Shown here piece by piece: positions 25,554 through 37,382 of a stretch of DNA of 64,000 nt. The notes beneath the pieces were generated by a model. That model was not told where the DNA came from, did not search any database, and saw only the letters and a program-made list of their open reading frames with translations. A program made the translations under genes and the position numbers. How positions within the stretch are numbered: the stretch's first letter is position 1; each line of letters starts with the position of its first letter. The DNA is from Siphonodentalium dalli (Eukaryota > Mollusca > Scaphopoda > Gadilida > Siphonodentaliidae): NCBI GenBank assembly GCA_032622095.1, contig CP136069.1:36616194-36680193 (forward strand), in the 5' to 3' direction.

Positions 25554-25983
25554 CCCTTTACCCAACAGAACGTCCCTGTGCCAATGCATTCTCTTATATA
25601 TGCGAGTCGACCATAGGTCGCCTCGCATACATAAGAGAATGCATTGGCTTAACACATATTAAAAATGATAATATTGTCAAAGAATGTAGAAAAATATTAT
25701 AAAAATTGTTTAAAAATGTAAGAAAAAATTATAAAATTGTTAAAGAATGTAAGAAAAAATGGTAAAAAGTGTTAAAAAATATTTTTTTTAGGCCAATGCA
25801 TTCTCTTATATATGCGAGGCGACCTATCATTGACACAGGGCATAACTGTAACCATCACAATGTGGTCAATGGACCGGTTCCAATGATATCCATATTTTTA
25901 TGGTGTTATTGAGACAGACCCAAGATATTTTAGGCTGCTGAAGCTTTATTTGGGCGTTTTTGGCCGTTTTGTTGGGTAAAGGG
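25554..25983 (+). mobile_element. TTAA double-hairpin MITE, copy 3
   Basis: TTAA at 25550-25553 and 25984-25987. Intact ends CCCTTTACCCAACA and TGTTGGGTAAAGGG. The first hairpin is complete with one base change (TACATAAG); the second is truncated in its right arm. Confidence 0.85.
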
Positions 25984-26489
25984 TTAAAACCACAATATAT
26001 ATACAAACAGAAAGAATATCAACAGATAGACATATTTTGTTCTTATACCAATAATAAATCGCATAAATAGCATGATATAGTACGCAGTAAACAAAAGCCA
26101 TCTATATTGTTCTATAGATATGCCAAACAACTCATACGTGTTACTAAGACCATCATTAATTGTAATATATCGACTTGAGATAACATATATATTCTGTCCG
26201 TACAAACAAATATTTCAGCGATTGATGAACTGAGATTTGATATCTATATTTTGTATCGATGACTCAAACGAGGGGACAGCACCCGTTGTGCAAACTGTTG
26301 TTGGCAAGACACCACAAAATATGCCAAAATGTGTGATGGGCGCAAGTATAAGCAGCTCAAGTGAGTGCATTCTAGTTCTTTATGAAGTTCAAAATGAACA
26401 AATATTGAAATATTAGGTTCAAATTTCGCTATTCATTTATATGGAGGAAGAGAAGGCATGTGTTGATTGGAATATACAGTAACTGTTAA

Positions 26490-27071
26490 AGGGGTACTGT
26501 ACCCAAGATGTTGTTGTTGGTTTCTATAATCCCCGAGTCGTAGAATAAGGTAACAACTTTTCCATTTTTTGAAAGTCTGTTGAGTACGAAGTATTGTTAC
26601 GGATGGCAAATTTACCGGAATGCAAAAATACAAATTGTCGTTTTTTGTACAGTTTTCAACCAAATGAATCAAATAAAAATTATATTATATGCTTAGTAGT
26701 CCCATATACTCATTTAAGTTAGTGTATCGTCACTAGTCAATGAGTGGCTTGGGTTTTCTCCCCGTATAAGCATAATGTTTCAAACGATCGTGTGTGCAAT
26801 TGTTTTAATAATCCAGTATCCCTCAATTATAATTTGATTACGTTTTGTACACGGAAATTCGAATTTTAAGAGACGCCATTTTATGGCTGGAGCCATAAAA
26901 TCAATTTATATTAAATTATTGACTTTTAAATTATAAAATTTTAAGATAGCCTATTAACCTGAGCGTTTACAGAATAAATCTTGGACTCAAATTACTTATA
27001 TTTCTATATAGTATCGATAATAGATCGTTGTTATCACCGGGAATTTATTGAAAATGGCGTACAGTACCCCT
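26490..27071. mobile_element. 582-bp TTAA MITE, AGGGGTACTGTAC ends
   Basis: TTAA flanks both ends (26486-26489 and 27072-27075). Terminal inverted repeat AGGGGTACTGTAC of 13 bp. TTAA target use is typical of piggyBac-type transposases. Non-coding and unrelated to the double-hairpin family. Confidence 0.8.
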
Positions 27072-27789
27072 TTAAGGTCAATAGATAAAATCGTCACCCA
27101 GTATCCCATTCGGCATTCGGGTAGGTAAAAACCGTACCACGTGAACAGACACGGGGTAACTAATCATACCATCATATTAATTCAACAGTACTCACCAGAA
27201 TTAAACATAGAAAATTAGCAGAACATATACTTAACCATGCAGGCATGGTTACATACGATGTGTTCACATCATACCGTTATAACGTTCACCTATTCATCGC
27301 CACTCAATATGTCGGCTTTGAATGGTTCACCGTGTATCAATCTCGTAAAAAAATCACCACATTGTTGAGTGTTTTGAGGACATTTTCATAGTTTGGTAAC
27401 TTTTATTTCTAAATTATAACCTACAAACAAGGCCATCGGAACCATCATTCTTTGAAATCATTTCTTCGAGAGAACAGAGACTTTTTTGTAGTTCTCAGTT
27501 ATTTAGTCAATTTAAATTTCTTCGGAAAAAAACGCACTTTAAAAGAAACGCTTTTTATTTTGTTTCTATTTTGAGTATTGTTTCTGAATATCTCCGTTAT
27601 TCAACATAATCATCACATTGTGCCCGTGGTCAGTTCGGTATTAAGACTTATATAACGTAATTGTGGTCTTGATACACAATTAGGTATCGGTAGATGTTAA
27701 ATCTACGCGCATGCAGACCTAAAGATATAATTACGATGCGTTTTGATATGCGCGTAACATAAAGCATGCGCAATCGTTATTGGTCTCAC
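27072..27789. other. gene-less stretch (probable intron of the PAN-like gene)
   Basis: Lies downstream of the exon donor on the minus strand. No further exon recognised. Confidence 0.35.
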
Positions 27790-28095
27790 CTTTGGTCGAA
27801 TAACTGTCCCTGCCGCATCGCTAACCAAGTGGTGGTTCCCACCTAGAAAGCAGTTCCCGTCGGCCATTGGTGTGCTGAAAAATGTTGCCTGACCACATCC
27901 TTCAGTCCCTGTGCACATAAAACTGCAAGCTCCCTCATTGTGGACGGTTGCTTTTCCATTGTTATCTAAGACGATTCCAATCTCTGCTTTTCCTGGGAGG
28001 ACTTCCATGAGCGTGGAGTTGAAGTGTTTCTTAGAAGCGTCCACTTCCACTGCAAACAGCGCGGCAACGCCAATAAGACATAACGCCGTGACCAT
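27790..28095 (-). CDS. first coding exon of a secreted PAN/Apple-like protein
   Basis: From ATG at 28095 the 102 codons begin with a good signal peptide (MVTALCLIGVAALFAVEVDA) and then a cysteine-containing stretch with ACSFMCTGTEGCGQATFF and GNCFLGG. The spacing recalls PAN/Apple domains, which bind proteins or sugars outside the cell, but the match is weak. FNST is a possible glycosylation site. The exon ends in a consensus donor (CCAAAG|GTGAGA, GT at 27789-27788), phase 0. An acceptor (TTGTATTTCAG) at 28140 suggests a 5' UTR intron just upstream, which favours this ATG over in-frame ones at 28155 and 28173. Beyond 27790 the open frame runs only into intron. Later exons were not found. Confidence 0.6.
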
Positions 28096-28139
28096 TGTCG
28101 AGGCAGATCTCAAGGCTGCATTGATGTCGATCCGTCTCA

Positions 28140-28998
28140 CTGAAATACAATTCATCTTATCTATGTTTCTCAACTGGTGTGCGAATAATCAGTAATACAC
28201 ATCGTTGGCTGACAAAGACTAGAACGTGCGGTTTCCTAGATTGCGTTGAGTAGAATGAATTATAACTATGTCGCCTGCATTATGTAATATAATTACAAAA
28301 CAATCAGTGTTTGGTTTCATTTTGATTGCATGGTAGAGGGCACCCAATGGTAGTCTGTATTCGTTGTACAACGACCGTTGGCGAATATATAGCGAATAAG
28401 TAAATAATTGAAAACTACGACAACTGGAAAACTTTATTATTCTTATAACACTGGCTCTGGGCATGTGGCTAACATAATAGGGTACATTTGCCTTGATATA
28501 TTGATAGCAAAACCTCAAACAAAAATTAATGAGTTTCAAATTAAGCGATACACCTTTAGAGTGTTCTGACGGTCATAAGTTAAAATGTGGTATGGATAAT
28601 TGGCGCAATTTGGCAAAATACATCACAGCGATTGTAGCAAAATAATGAAAGTCTTATCTGATTGCAAGCTGTTCTGTAACTTGTGTCCATTAGATCTCGC
28701 TGTTATAAGCATTTATAGTACTGCGGGGATTCTATCTCCCTATACTGATATTTCCGGGAACCATTTTCACACATACTGTTTATGTTCGTCTATGATCCGG
28801 ATGATTATCGATGTTTCCTCTCAGTTGTGTATGTTAACAAAAGTATTTGCTATTGGGCGGACTCAAGCGCCAATTTTAAATCCAACTGACAGGAAATGGA
28901 TAACATGGCCAGCTATTTCGTTCATCGTGCAAGTCTATGCACAGAGTAACACATCACCAGTGAGCGCGGTCTTCCGTATCATGCAGAATATATACTAA
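28140..28998. other. gene-less stretch with an old repeat
   Basis: 28640-28735 is similar to 59090-59150 (both have YATTAGAT.TCGCTG.TATAA and CAGGGATTCTAT-like ends). The plus frame 28600-28998 runs through this repeat and is not considered a gene. Confidence 0.4.
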
Positions 28999-29506
28999 CT
29001 AGCATGGTGACCCGACTTCGTCCGGGATAAATAACATCGAAATCCGTCGAAAGGCGCGATTTGACCTTGAATTGACAATTTTTAAGGTCAAGGTCAGCTC
29101 GGGGTCACGATTTGACCCGTTGAGAACACTCCCCGGACAAAAGTATCCCTAGTTATCAAATTTCGTCGAAATCCCATCGAAAGGCGCGATTTGACCTTGA
29201 ATTGACCATTTTGAAGTTCAAGGTCAGGTCGAGGTCACGATTTGACCCGTCCAAAACACTTCCCGGACAAAGTACCATAGGTATCAAATTTCGTCGAAAT
29301 CCCGTCGAAAGGCGCGATTTGACCTTGAATTGACCATTTTGAAGGTCAGGTCGGGCTTGCGATTTGACCCGTCCAAAACACTCCCCGGACAAAAGTAGCC
29401 CTAGGTATCAAATTTCGTCGAAATCCGTCCAGCAGTTTTCCCGTCCATAAATTAATGATTGCTAACAAACAAACAGACAGACTGAAGTCCCAAAATATAT
29501 AGTAGA
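28999..29506 (-). mobile_element. Helitron-like family B
   Basis: Minus-strand 5' end TCTACTATATATTTTGGGAC, then a GTCTGTCTGTTTG microsatellite and about three 120-bp core units (GAAAGGCGCGATTTGACCTT repeated). A CCCG...CGGG hairpin, TCACCATG and CTAG (28999-29002) close it, followed by T. Its 5' end is joined to the CTAG of family A at 29506/29507. Confidence 0.85.
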
Positions 29507-30733
29507 CTAGCCGATGAGCCCGACGTTTTTTCCGGGCTATTCAAAACCCAAATTTCTAGTCGATAGCTCTACCCAGTCCGACGTTGTCCGGCTATTCAAA
29601 AACCAAATTTCAAGTCGATAGCTCCACCCGTTTCCGAGATCTCGTCTGCGCATGCGCGAAGCTGGCGTCGAACGGGCTCGGCGATCCGATAAAATTCGTA
29701 TCCGGGGCAAAATACATCAACATACCAAATTTCAAGTCGATAGCTCCACCCGTTTCCGAGATCTCGTCTGCGCATGCGCGAAACTGGCGTCGCACGGGCT
29801 CGGCGACCCGATAAAATTCGTATTCGGGGCAAGATACATTCACATACCAAATTTCAAGTCGATAGCTCCACCCGTTTCCGAGATCTCGTCTGCGCATGCG
29901 CTGCACGGGCGTCGCACGTGCTCGCCAATACGACACGACCACCGCCTGGTCAAACTACACACACGTACCAAGTTTCGTCCCGATCGGTCGAGAATCGTAG
30001 ATTTGTATAAATGACAAACAAACATACATAAAGACAAACAGACAAACAGAGGTCTTCAAAATATATATGAGACTAGCCGATGAGCCCGACGTTGTCCGGG
30101 CTATTCAAAAACCAAATTTCAAGTCGATAGCTCTACCCAGCCCGACGTTGTCCGGGCTATTCAAAAACCAAATTTCAAGTCGATAACTCTACCCGTTTCC
30201 GAGATCTGGTCTGCGCATGCGCGAAGCTGGCGTCGCACGGGCTCGGCGACCCGATAAAATTCGTATCCGGGGCAAGATACATTCACATACCAAATTTCAA
30301 GTCGATAGCTCCACCCGTTTCCGAGATCTCGTCTGCGCATGCGCGAAGCTGGCGTCGCACGGGCTCGGCGACCCGATAAAATTCTTCACATACCAAATTT
30401 CAAGTCGATAGCTCCACCCGTTTCCGAGATCTCATCTGCGCATGCGCGAAGCTGGTGTCGCACATGTTCGTCGACCCGATAAAATTCGTATCCGGGGCAA
30501 GATACATTCACATAGCAAATTTCAAGTCGATAGCTCCACCCGTTTCCGAGATCTCGTCTGCGCATGCGCGAAGCGGGCGCCGCACGGGCTCGCCAATACG
30601 ACAACGTCCACCGCCTGGTCAAACTACACACACGTACCAAGTTTCGTCCCGATCGGTCGAGAATCGTAGATTTGTATAAATGACAAACAAACATACATAC
30701 AGACAAACAGAGGTCTTCAAAATATATATGAGA
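29507..30733 (-). mobile_element. Helitron-like family A, two tandem copies
   Basis: Copies 29507-30072 and 30073-30733 meet as CTAG|TCTC. The outermost 5' end is preceded by A. With family B, the three-element train sits between A and T, as one would expect if it had inserted as a unit or grown by insertion at the ends. It shares the 122-bp core and NRF-1-type sites with the first array. Confidence 0.85.
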
Positions 30734-31775
30734 TTTGTTGAAATCAGCGCTAAAATATTTGTTTTATAAATTTGTGTGCAACTTCCCTCGCCAACCATTG
30801 CCACATTTAAACAACACCCTGAGACTCTTCTTTTCATTGAGATAATTTTGTATAAATTTGGTGAAAATCAGTGACAAAAAATATCTTCTATTTTGTTGTC
30901 CGTCCCCCTTGTGCTGTCGCCGACAGCGTCACTCTGTCAATTTTGAACCTGCAGCATTATCTTCCTTGTAAAAAGTTACTCATTTTAGACCCTTTTCGAG
31001 CCCTCTAAAAGATCCGCCGTTAATATTCTATAGCGGACAGACATACATTCGCAAATATGGATATAAAGTTAAAATCAGGTACATGATTGTATAAGATCCG
31101 ACGGAATGTCCTCTTTATAGGCATCAATGCAGCAAAGAATGTCATGTTGTCAGCTTTCCCACCAAAACTGTTCCCGGTAACGGCAATTTGCTTGACTAAC
31201 TCGTCACAAGAGGATCCATGCATGTAGCGATTTAGGGCGGATAAGTGAGATCACTAACTCGCGGTGAATCCGCCATTTTGGTCTCCGGGGGTCAAAGTTA
31301 AGAAGTAGCATCTATTTTTAGCATAGGGCTCCAGTCTGGGAATTCCCAAAATAAAATGGCAACAGTTCGCTACCGAATCGCAGGTGCGACAACTTCATAA
31401 AACTAATATAAACAATCACCCTGAATACATACAATACGTAGGTTTCGCGCAGTAGATGGATTGAGTGTATCACATATATGTTTTTTGCGTTATTTTATTA
31501 TCGCAAATATTCGCTATTTATGAGTAAATTATGAGAAGTTCGTTGTCCATCGCTTAAACGTCTGAATGTCCGAATTGTAACCAGATCCAAACTATGTAGA
31601 TGGCATGGCCACAAAACAATTCTTAAACCCGTAGTTGCACTCAGAATAACTTAAATTATGCCATCAAATGCTTATAAAAAAAGCTCGCACTGTCGAATGT
31701 TTACAAATGGATGGAACCATCGGCCATCTTGAAAATCGCGAACCAGTGACAAGGCGGATTGCCGTTTGAGACTTT
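30734..31775. other. gene-less stretch
   Basis: No gene or repeat supported beyond short AT-rich runs. Confidence 0.4.
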
Positions 31776-34211
31776 CCAAGGTCCGAATCGGCATCTCTGG
31801 TTTAGACTAGGTTATATTCTAGACCAGGTTTAACTCCAGTTTAAACTAGGTTTAAGTAGGATTTAAACTTGGTTTTACTGTAGTTAAACTAGGTTTTATG
31901 GGAGTGAAACTGGGTTTTAGTGCAGTTAAACCCAGTTTTGTGATAAACTCAGTTTAAGTTTGTGGAATTCGATCTCAATTGAAACTAGGTTTTATTGACG
32001 TGATAAAGATATGGTAATATTACTCATTGTTAGTGATGAATTGGCTATATAATCATCAGTATAAGCTTAGGTATATATGATTTATACGTACCATACGTAT
32101 CGTCTCGAAAATATACCTTTAAATATACTTTGAAAAAAACATCAAAGTTAAACCACCCTACCCCAGGTTTTACTAAAACCGAGTTTTTTGGGTTTAATTA
32201 TTCGGCCGATTTTTTCCGCCCAGTATTGATGTTGTTTCTTCGCGTATATGGGAGTGTTTATTTTGAATTGGGGGAGGCGTTTATGCGCGGGCGTTTGTCA
32301 CTCAATGTACATGCAGGAGAGTCTTAGTGTAATTCGGGGAGGCGATGTCGGTACTTATGAGATAAATTCTAACAAAATATGTGCCAGTGTGATGGATGAT
32401 TTCTTGCTATATATGTCTGTTTGCAATTTGCTCGTTCGGATGTCGGTTTGGCGACTGAGAGCATGGCGGGATCGGACTGATCAGATTGACACATTAGACA
32501 CGAACATGACTTTTGGAACTGATTCCTTATTCACAAAAAGGTCTCTTTCGGTCAATTTGACGCATGGGTTGGTGGCCCGCCCAAATACCCAGCCTTCACC
32601 CGGGGGAGGGTAACGGCCATCCTGAGGGGGTGGAGTATGGACTATTTTGGAGAACTGTAAGGATTTCGGCCAATTGACGGCATGGATGGATGGCCCGCTC
32701 AAATGTCCCATAGAAACAGCCCACCCATGAACGCTGGGGGAACCACCCCAGGAGGTGAAAATGGGGTATGGACCATTTTCGAGCACGGTAAGGATTTCGG
32801 TCAATTTGACGTCAGCAGTGTGGGTAGCCCGCTCCAACTACCCCCTAGAAACACCCTCACCCGGGGGTACCACCCCGAGGGGGTGAAATGGGGTATGGAC
32901 CATTTTCGAGAACGGTGGGTGGCACACACATCAAATGCCCCATAGAAACACCCCAACCCCACCCCGGATCCCATTTTCACCCGCTCGGGTAGAACCACCC
33001 GCGGTGAGGGTGGGGGTGTTTCTATGGACTATATATGAGGGCGGGCCGCCCACCAATGACGTCATATTGGCCGAAATTCTTACCGTTCTCGATAACGGTC
33101 CATACCCCATTCAGACACCCGGGTGAGGGGTGGGGGTGTTTCTATGGGGTATTTGGGGCGGGCCACCTACACATGCCGTAATATTGACCAACAGAGGCAT
33201 GTTTTTGCGAATAATGAATAAAATGCTCCATACCCCATTTTCACCCCAGCAGGATGGGACTCTCCAGGGATGAGGGTAGGGTGTCTATAGGGGATATTTG
33301 GAGCGGGCCACACACCCCTGTCGTCACACACCCCTGTGTCCGAAATCCTTACCGTTCTCGAACATGGTTCATATCCCATCTTCACCCCTCGGTGGTAACA
33401 CACCCCACCCCGCTCGGATGTGAGGGGTGGGGTGTTTATATGGGTTATTTGAGGTACCCTACCCCGGGGGTGAGGGTTGGGGTGTTTCTATTCGGTATTT
33501 GGGCGTACCCAATTTCCACCTCCTCTGTGGCACACCCCCCCCCCTGGCTTAGGGTGGGTAGGGGGTGATTATATGGTGTATTTTGATCGTGCCACCCACT
33601 TCTGCTGTCAAATTAATTATCCTAAATCCTTACCGTTCTCGAAAATGGTCCATAACCCTGTTATCCCGGGTGAGGGGGTGATGTTTCTATCGGGTATTTT
33701 GGGCGAGCCACCCATTCATGCCGTCATATTCGCAGAAATCCTTCCCGTTCTCAAAAATTGTCCATACCCCATTTTCACCCATCCGGATTGTACCCCTGGG
33801 GTGGTGGTGTTTCTATGGGGTATTTGTGGCGGGCCGCCACCATGCCCTCAAGAGATATTTTTGAGTTCCAAAAGTCATGTTCGTCCATGATATTAGATAA
33901 TATCTAACGGCTATACAACAGACGGTGCATTCGTCGTGATTTCTCAAAGCGCACGGGTTATTCCCCTGATTATGAGATTATATAGCGACAACAGGTCGCG
34001 TGACCGGACAATGCATTGACAAGTAGCGATAATAAACAGACAGACCACGCCTCCTATCCTTACAATTGGACAAGTGTGGCCCACAGGTAACGCAATCGAC
34101 CAAATCTATGTCGTCCCAGCGGTGGAGAAAAACTTGGTTTTACTACTAAAACCCAGTTTAAACTGGTAGTTTAAACTATGTCTAAACTGGAGATGCCGAT
34201 TCGGACCTTGG
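31776..34211. mobile_element. 2.4-kb TIR transposon enclosing a satellite
   Basis: Terminal inverted repeats 31776-31807 and 34180-34211 start CCAAGGTCCGAATCGGCATC and match at 30 of 32 positions. Inside each end are many degenerate copies of AAACTAGGTTTTA-like motifs about 23 bp apart (31803-31995, 34128-34190), a usual transposase-binding layout. A second inner inverted pair (CATGACTTTTGGAACT near 32508, complement near 33864) brackets the satellite. No transposase and no clear target duplication. Confidence 0.75.
32598..33870. repeat. C/G-rich satellite that flips orientation
   Basis: Units of about 125-130 bp marked by CCATAGAAACACCCC. This orientation holds near 32702, 32845 and 32940; the complement GGGGTGTTTCTATGG follows near 33014, 33138, 33479 and 33806. 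The switch is near 32980. Several units carry runs of G that could form quadruplexes. Confidence 0.75.
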
Positions 34212-35639
34212 TGTACAATTCATAAATTGTATGCTAAAGAATAATGTCACATTAAAGACATAGCGTGGACAAATTGCATTGAATAAAAACAATTCAAGTG
34301 TGTGAACATCGTGTGTATGATATAAATGACCCATATCAGTTATGTGAACCAATGCCAGTAGCAATTTGTCTCCGGATTTGTCCACGTATATACCGGACTG
34401 TTGAAAATTAGCCCTTTGCAGTATGGAAGGGCAAGTGAAATCGCTGGGTCAAGGATACTGACACTAGGATGGAACCCTTGGACTGGTTGTCGATGATACG
34501 CACATCAACTAAAACGGACCTGCGGTATGCAGTAACAAAAGGAAATAGTTTATATCAATGTTATTGACACCATGATCTTAAATTCTACACGTATGTCAAA
34601 AGTAGTTCTCCCCCTCTGTGTCAGCATGTAGAACAGTGTTATACCTGTAAATTACACAACGTGAGTCGAAATAATATCCGTAACGGTCCCAGGAAACGGA
34701 TTATGTGGCGTTACACAAACAACTTGGTGAATTTACATGTTGCTGTTATGGATATTCACCAGAATGTCGTAACGTGAAGATTTTATGTAAAATCAGACTC
34801 TGATGTCAACTGTAATTATAGTTCAAGGATTGATTCTGTTCATCGATCTTTCTGTTCGGACCAACAGTGTCTTCGAAACACTTGCGTATTCTTAAATACC
34901 ACCAGTCAAATTCGTAAATTCTTAAATACCACCAGTCAAATTTGACAATCTTTCCTTGGCTAAAAATTAACCCTTGCCAAATGTGAGTCATCATCGCCCA
35001 AAATAAAGGTCAAGTTTGAACATCAATCAACTTTTCTTTAACTTATCATTTAACGCCATATAGATCCCGCTTCCGAGAAAACTTGGCTTCCAGGAAATTG
35101 AGTTTGTAATCAAAAACACATGTGGCACAATACTCGAAAAGAACTATTGTTTAAACTATTTCGTCATTTCGTGATGGCGAGATATTTGCAAAAAAAAAGA
35201 ATGGTGACATAACAGAGGCGGAGGGTGCGCAGACCTAGATATTTGGTGGCTTTTCATGTGATTATATTTCCAAACGGCATCGAAGATACTGAACACATTT
35301 AGTTGCAGGTGACTTGCACTGAATAACTATACTTCAACACCTATATTGTTAATTGTGTGCACCGGACAGATCTATTGGAAAATGTCTGTAGTAAATACTG
35401 AGTTCTGTGAAACACTGATAAACTTATATCTGTTTGACGAATGACATAACATTTGAACGCTTCCAGTAACGGGGAGTGACGTGCTCCAAGCTATTGCAGC
35501 ATGAATCCAAATGTAAAGTTAGAAAATCATTCAACGGATAGGTGGTTGAGGGCTAAATATTCCAACAACAACTTCATAAAAATCCCACTGAAATGCAATG
35601 TGACCATTTGGGATCCAACATGTTGATGGCGGGTTAATT
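34212..35639. other. gene-less stretch
   Basis: Only a short direct duplication (TTCTTAAATACCACCAGTCA at about 34889 and 34919) stands out. Confidence 0.4.
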
Positions 35640-35868
35640 AGCTCGCCTGTGTGTATAACCGATTGGCCTGAAATTTGCGTATCGTATTCTAACATGTGTC
35701 GCATATATGGTCAAAATTAAAGCGCAATCGGCAATGACGGTGATTAATTTGTTAACGCGCCAAAATCGTGACTTGTAAATACACAGATACACAGACGAAC
35801 AATTGAGTTGTATATATGTAGACAAGCTGGTGTACCCGGCGTTGCTCTGGTAAATACTGAGTAAATTA
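35640..35868 (-). mobile_element. Helitron-like remnants joined end to end (family D)
   Basis: At 35822/35823 a minus-strand 5' end (TCTACATATATACAAC, then a GTCTGTGTATCTGTG microsatellite) follows CTTG, a mutated CTAG. The CTTG is preceded by TACACCAG and a decayed hairpin close to that of family C. Only one end of each element is recognisable. Confidence 0.55.
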
Positions 35869-36341
35869 TTAGTGCCCCTTCACGTCACTTAAATTAAATT
35901 AGTCAGGTGAGGTAAGCATCTCATATTGCATGACTTTCCGTATACAGTTATATCTATATTTTAAGTTGATAACAAACGCTCTTTATTATTGCATCCTAAA
36001 GTCACCTGAGATCAACGGCACCTATCCCATAACACTCCCAGTGTCAAATTATATGCGTGCCATTTCTCCCACATATCTTGTGATATTATTAACATACAGA
36101 CAATCAACACTAATTTGAGTAATTATTTTTGCGTTGTTGCGTCTAACTTATCCGAATACGATACAGTTTGTGAGTAGAACTCAGAACTGAGGGGGTTAAT
36201 ACACACTATCCAATCACTCTCCTTGTATACCATCGACCAATCTATATATGTATATAACACAACATGTTCAAGCTTCAGTTGTGTCATAATTTTGATTTAT
36301 ATTTTGAATTACATGATATTACGTCATACCCCGTATATTAA

Positions 36342-36715
36342 CCCTTTACCCAACAGAAGGGCCCTGTGCCAATGCATTCTCTTATATATGCGAGTCGACC
36401 ATAGGTCGCCTCGCATATATAAGAGAATGCATTGGCTTAACACATTAAAAATTATAAAATTGTTAAAGAATGTAAGAAAAAATGGTAAAAAGTGTTAAAA
36501 AAAGATTTTTTTTAGGCCAATGCATTCTCTTATGGTCGACTCGCATATATAAGAGAATGCATTGGCACAGGGCATAACTGTAACTATCACAATGTGGTCA
36601 AGGAGCCGGTTCCAATGATATCCATATTTGTATGGTTCTATTGAGACAGACCGAAGATATTTTAGGCTGTTGAAGCTTTATTTGGCCGGTTTTGGCCGGT
36701 TTGTTGGGTAAAGGG
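36342..36715 (+). mobile_element. TTAA double-hairpin MITE, copy 4
   Basis: TTAA at 36338-36341 and 36716-36719, with intact CCCTTTACCCAACA ends. The first hairpin is complete; the second lost part of its left arm (CTTATGGTCGAC). The interior matches copies 1 and 3 closely, including TTTTGGCCGGTTTGTTGGG at the right end. Confidence 0.9.
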
Positions 36716-36779
36716 TTAACATGAAGAACAGAGCAGCCACAAATATGTCAGGCCAACACGCAAACACGTTTATATGCAG

Positions 36780-37020
36780 CCTGTTCCACCTACGCAGGGA
36801 TCAATCAACAGGAAATATGTCACTTTATTAAAAGATGGGGTCAGGTAAGATATTGTTATGGACATATGACATAGAACTAATATCAGCCAATTGTTTTATT
36901 GATCAACAGGAATTACATGCATGAACATTCTCAATGAAATAAAATCTATGGATGACTATCTGTCTAAATGAAACTAATTATGAAATTTCTTAAATCGTAT
37001 CTAATTCGAAAAGAAATTAA
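36780..37020 (+). repeat. repeat shared with 22080-22310
   Basis: Diverged but collinear with the DNA right of the double hairpin at 21894-22056 (GGACATATGAC, TTATGAAATTTCTTAAATC). Confidence 0.6.
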
Positions 37021-37242
37021 AACTGATTTTGATAAAATCCATTACTATTGAAATGTCAGGATGTTTCATGTGTGAAACGATATATATATATATGAGACGT
37101 GCGAGTTTTTAAAAGCTGAGCCATATGAAACGTAGTAATTTCAGACCACATGGAAGCGGATATTAAAATATATGAGAAAGAACAAATGAGATCGAAATAA
37201 GTAAAATGGTAAAAGATATCACAGCAATATGGACATTAAAAT

Positions 37243-37382
37243 AAAACAAAGAGCAATATCTGCTACTCATAAAACAAAGAGCAATATCTGCTACTCATAA
37301 AACAAAGAGCAATATCTGCTACTCATAAAACAAAGAGCAATATCTGCTACTCATAATACAAAGAGCAATATCTGCTACTCAT
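37243..37382 (+). repeat. 28-bp tandem repeat, five copies
   Basis: Unit AAAACAAAGAGCAATATCTG plus CTACTCAT, starting at 37243, 37271, 37299, 37327 and 37355 with hardly any change. Confidence 0.95.

Noticed and set aside
29584-30837. Similar open frames in the second family A cluster
   Set aside because: Same repeat translations.
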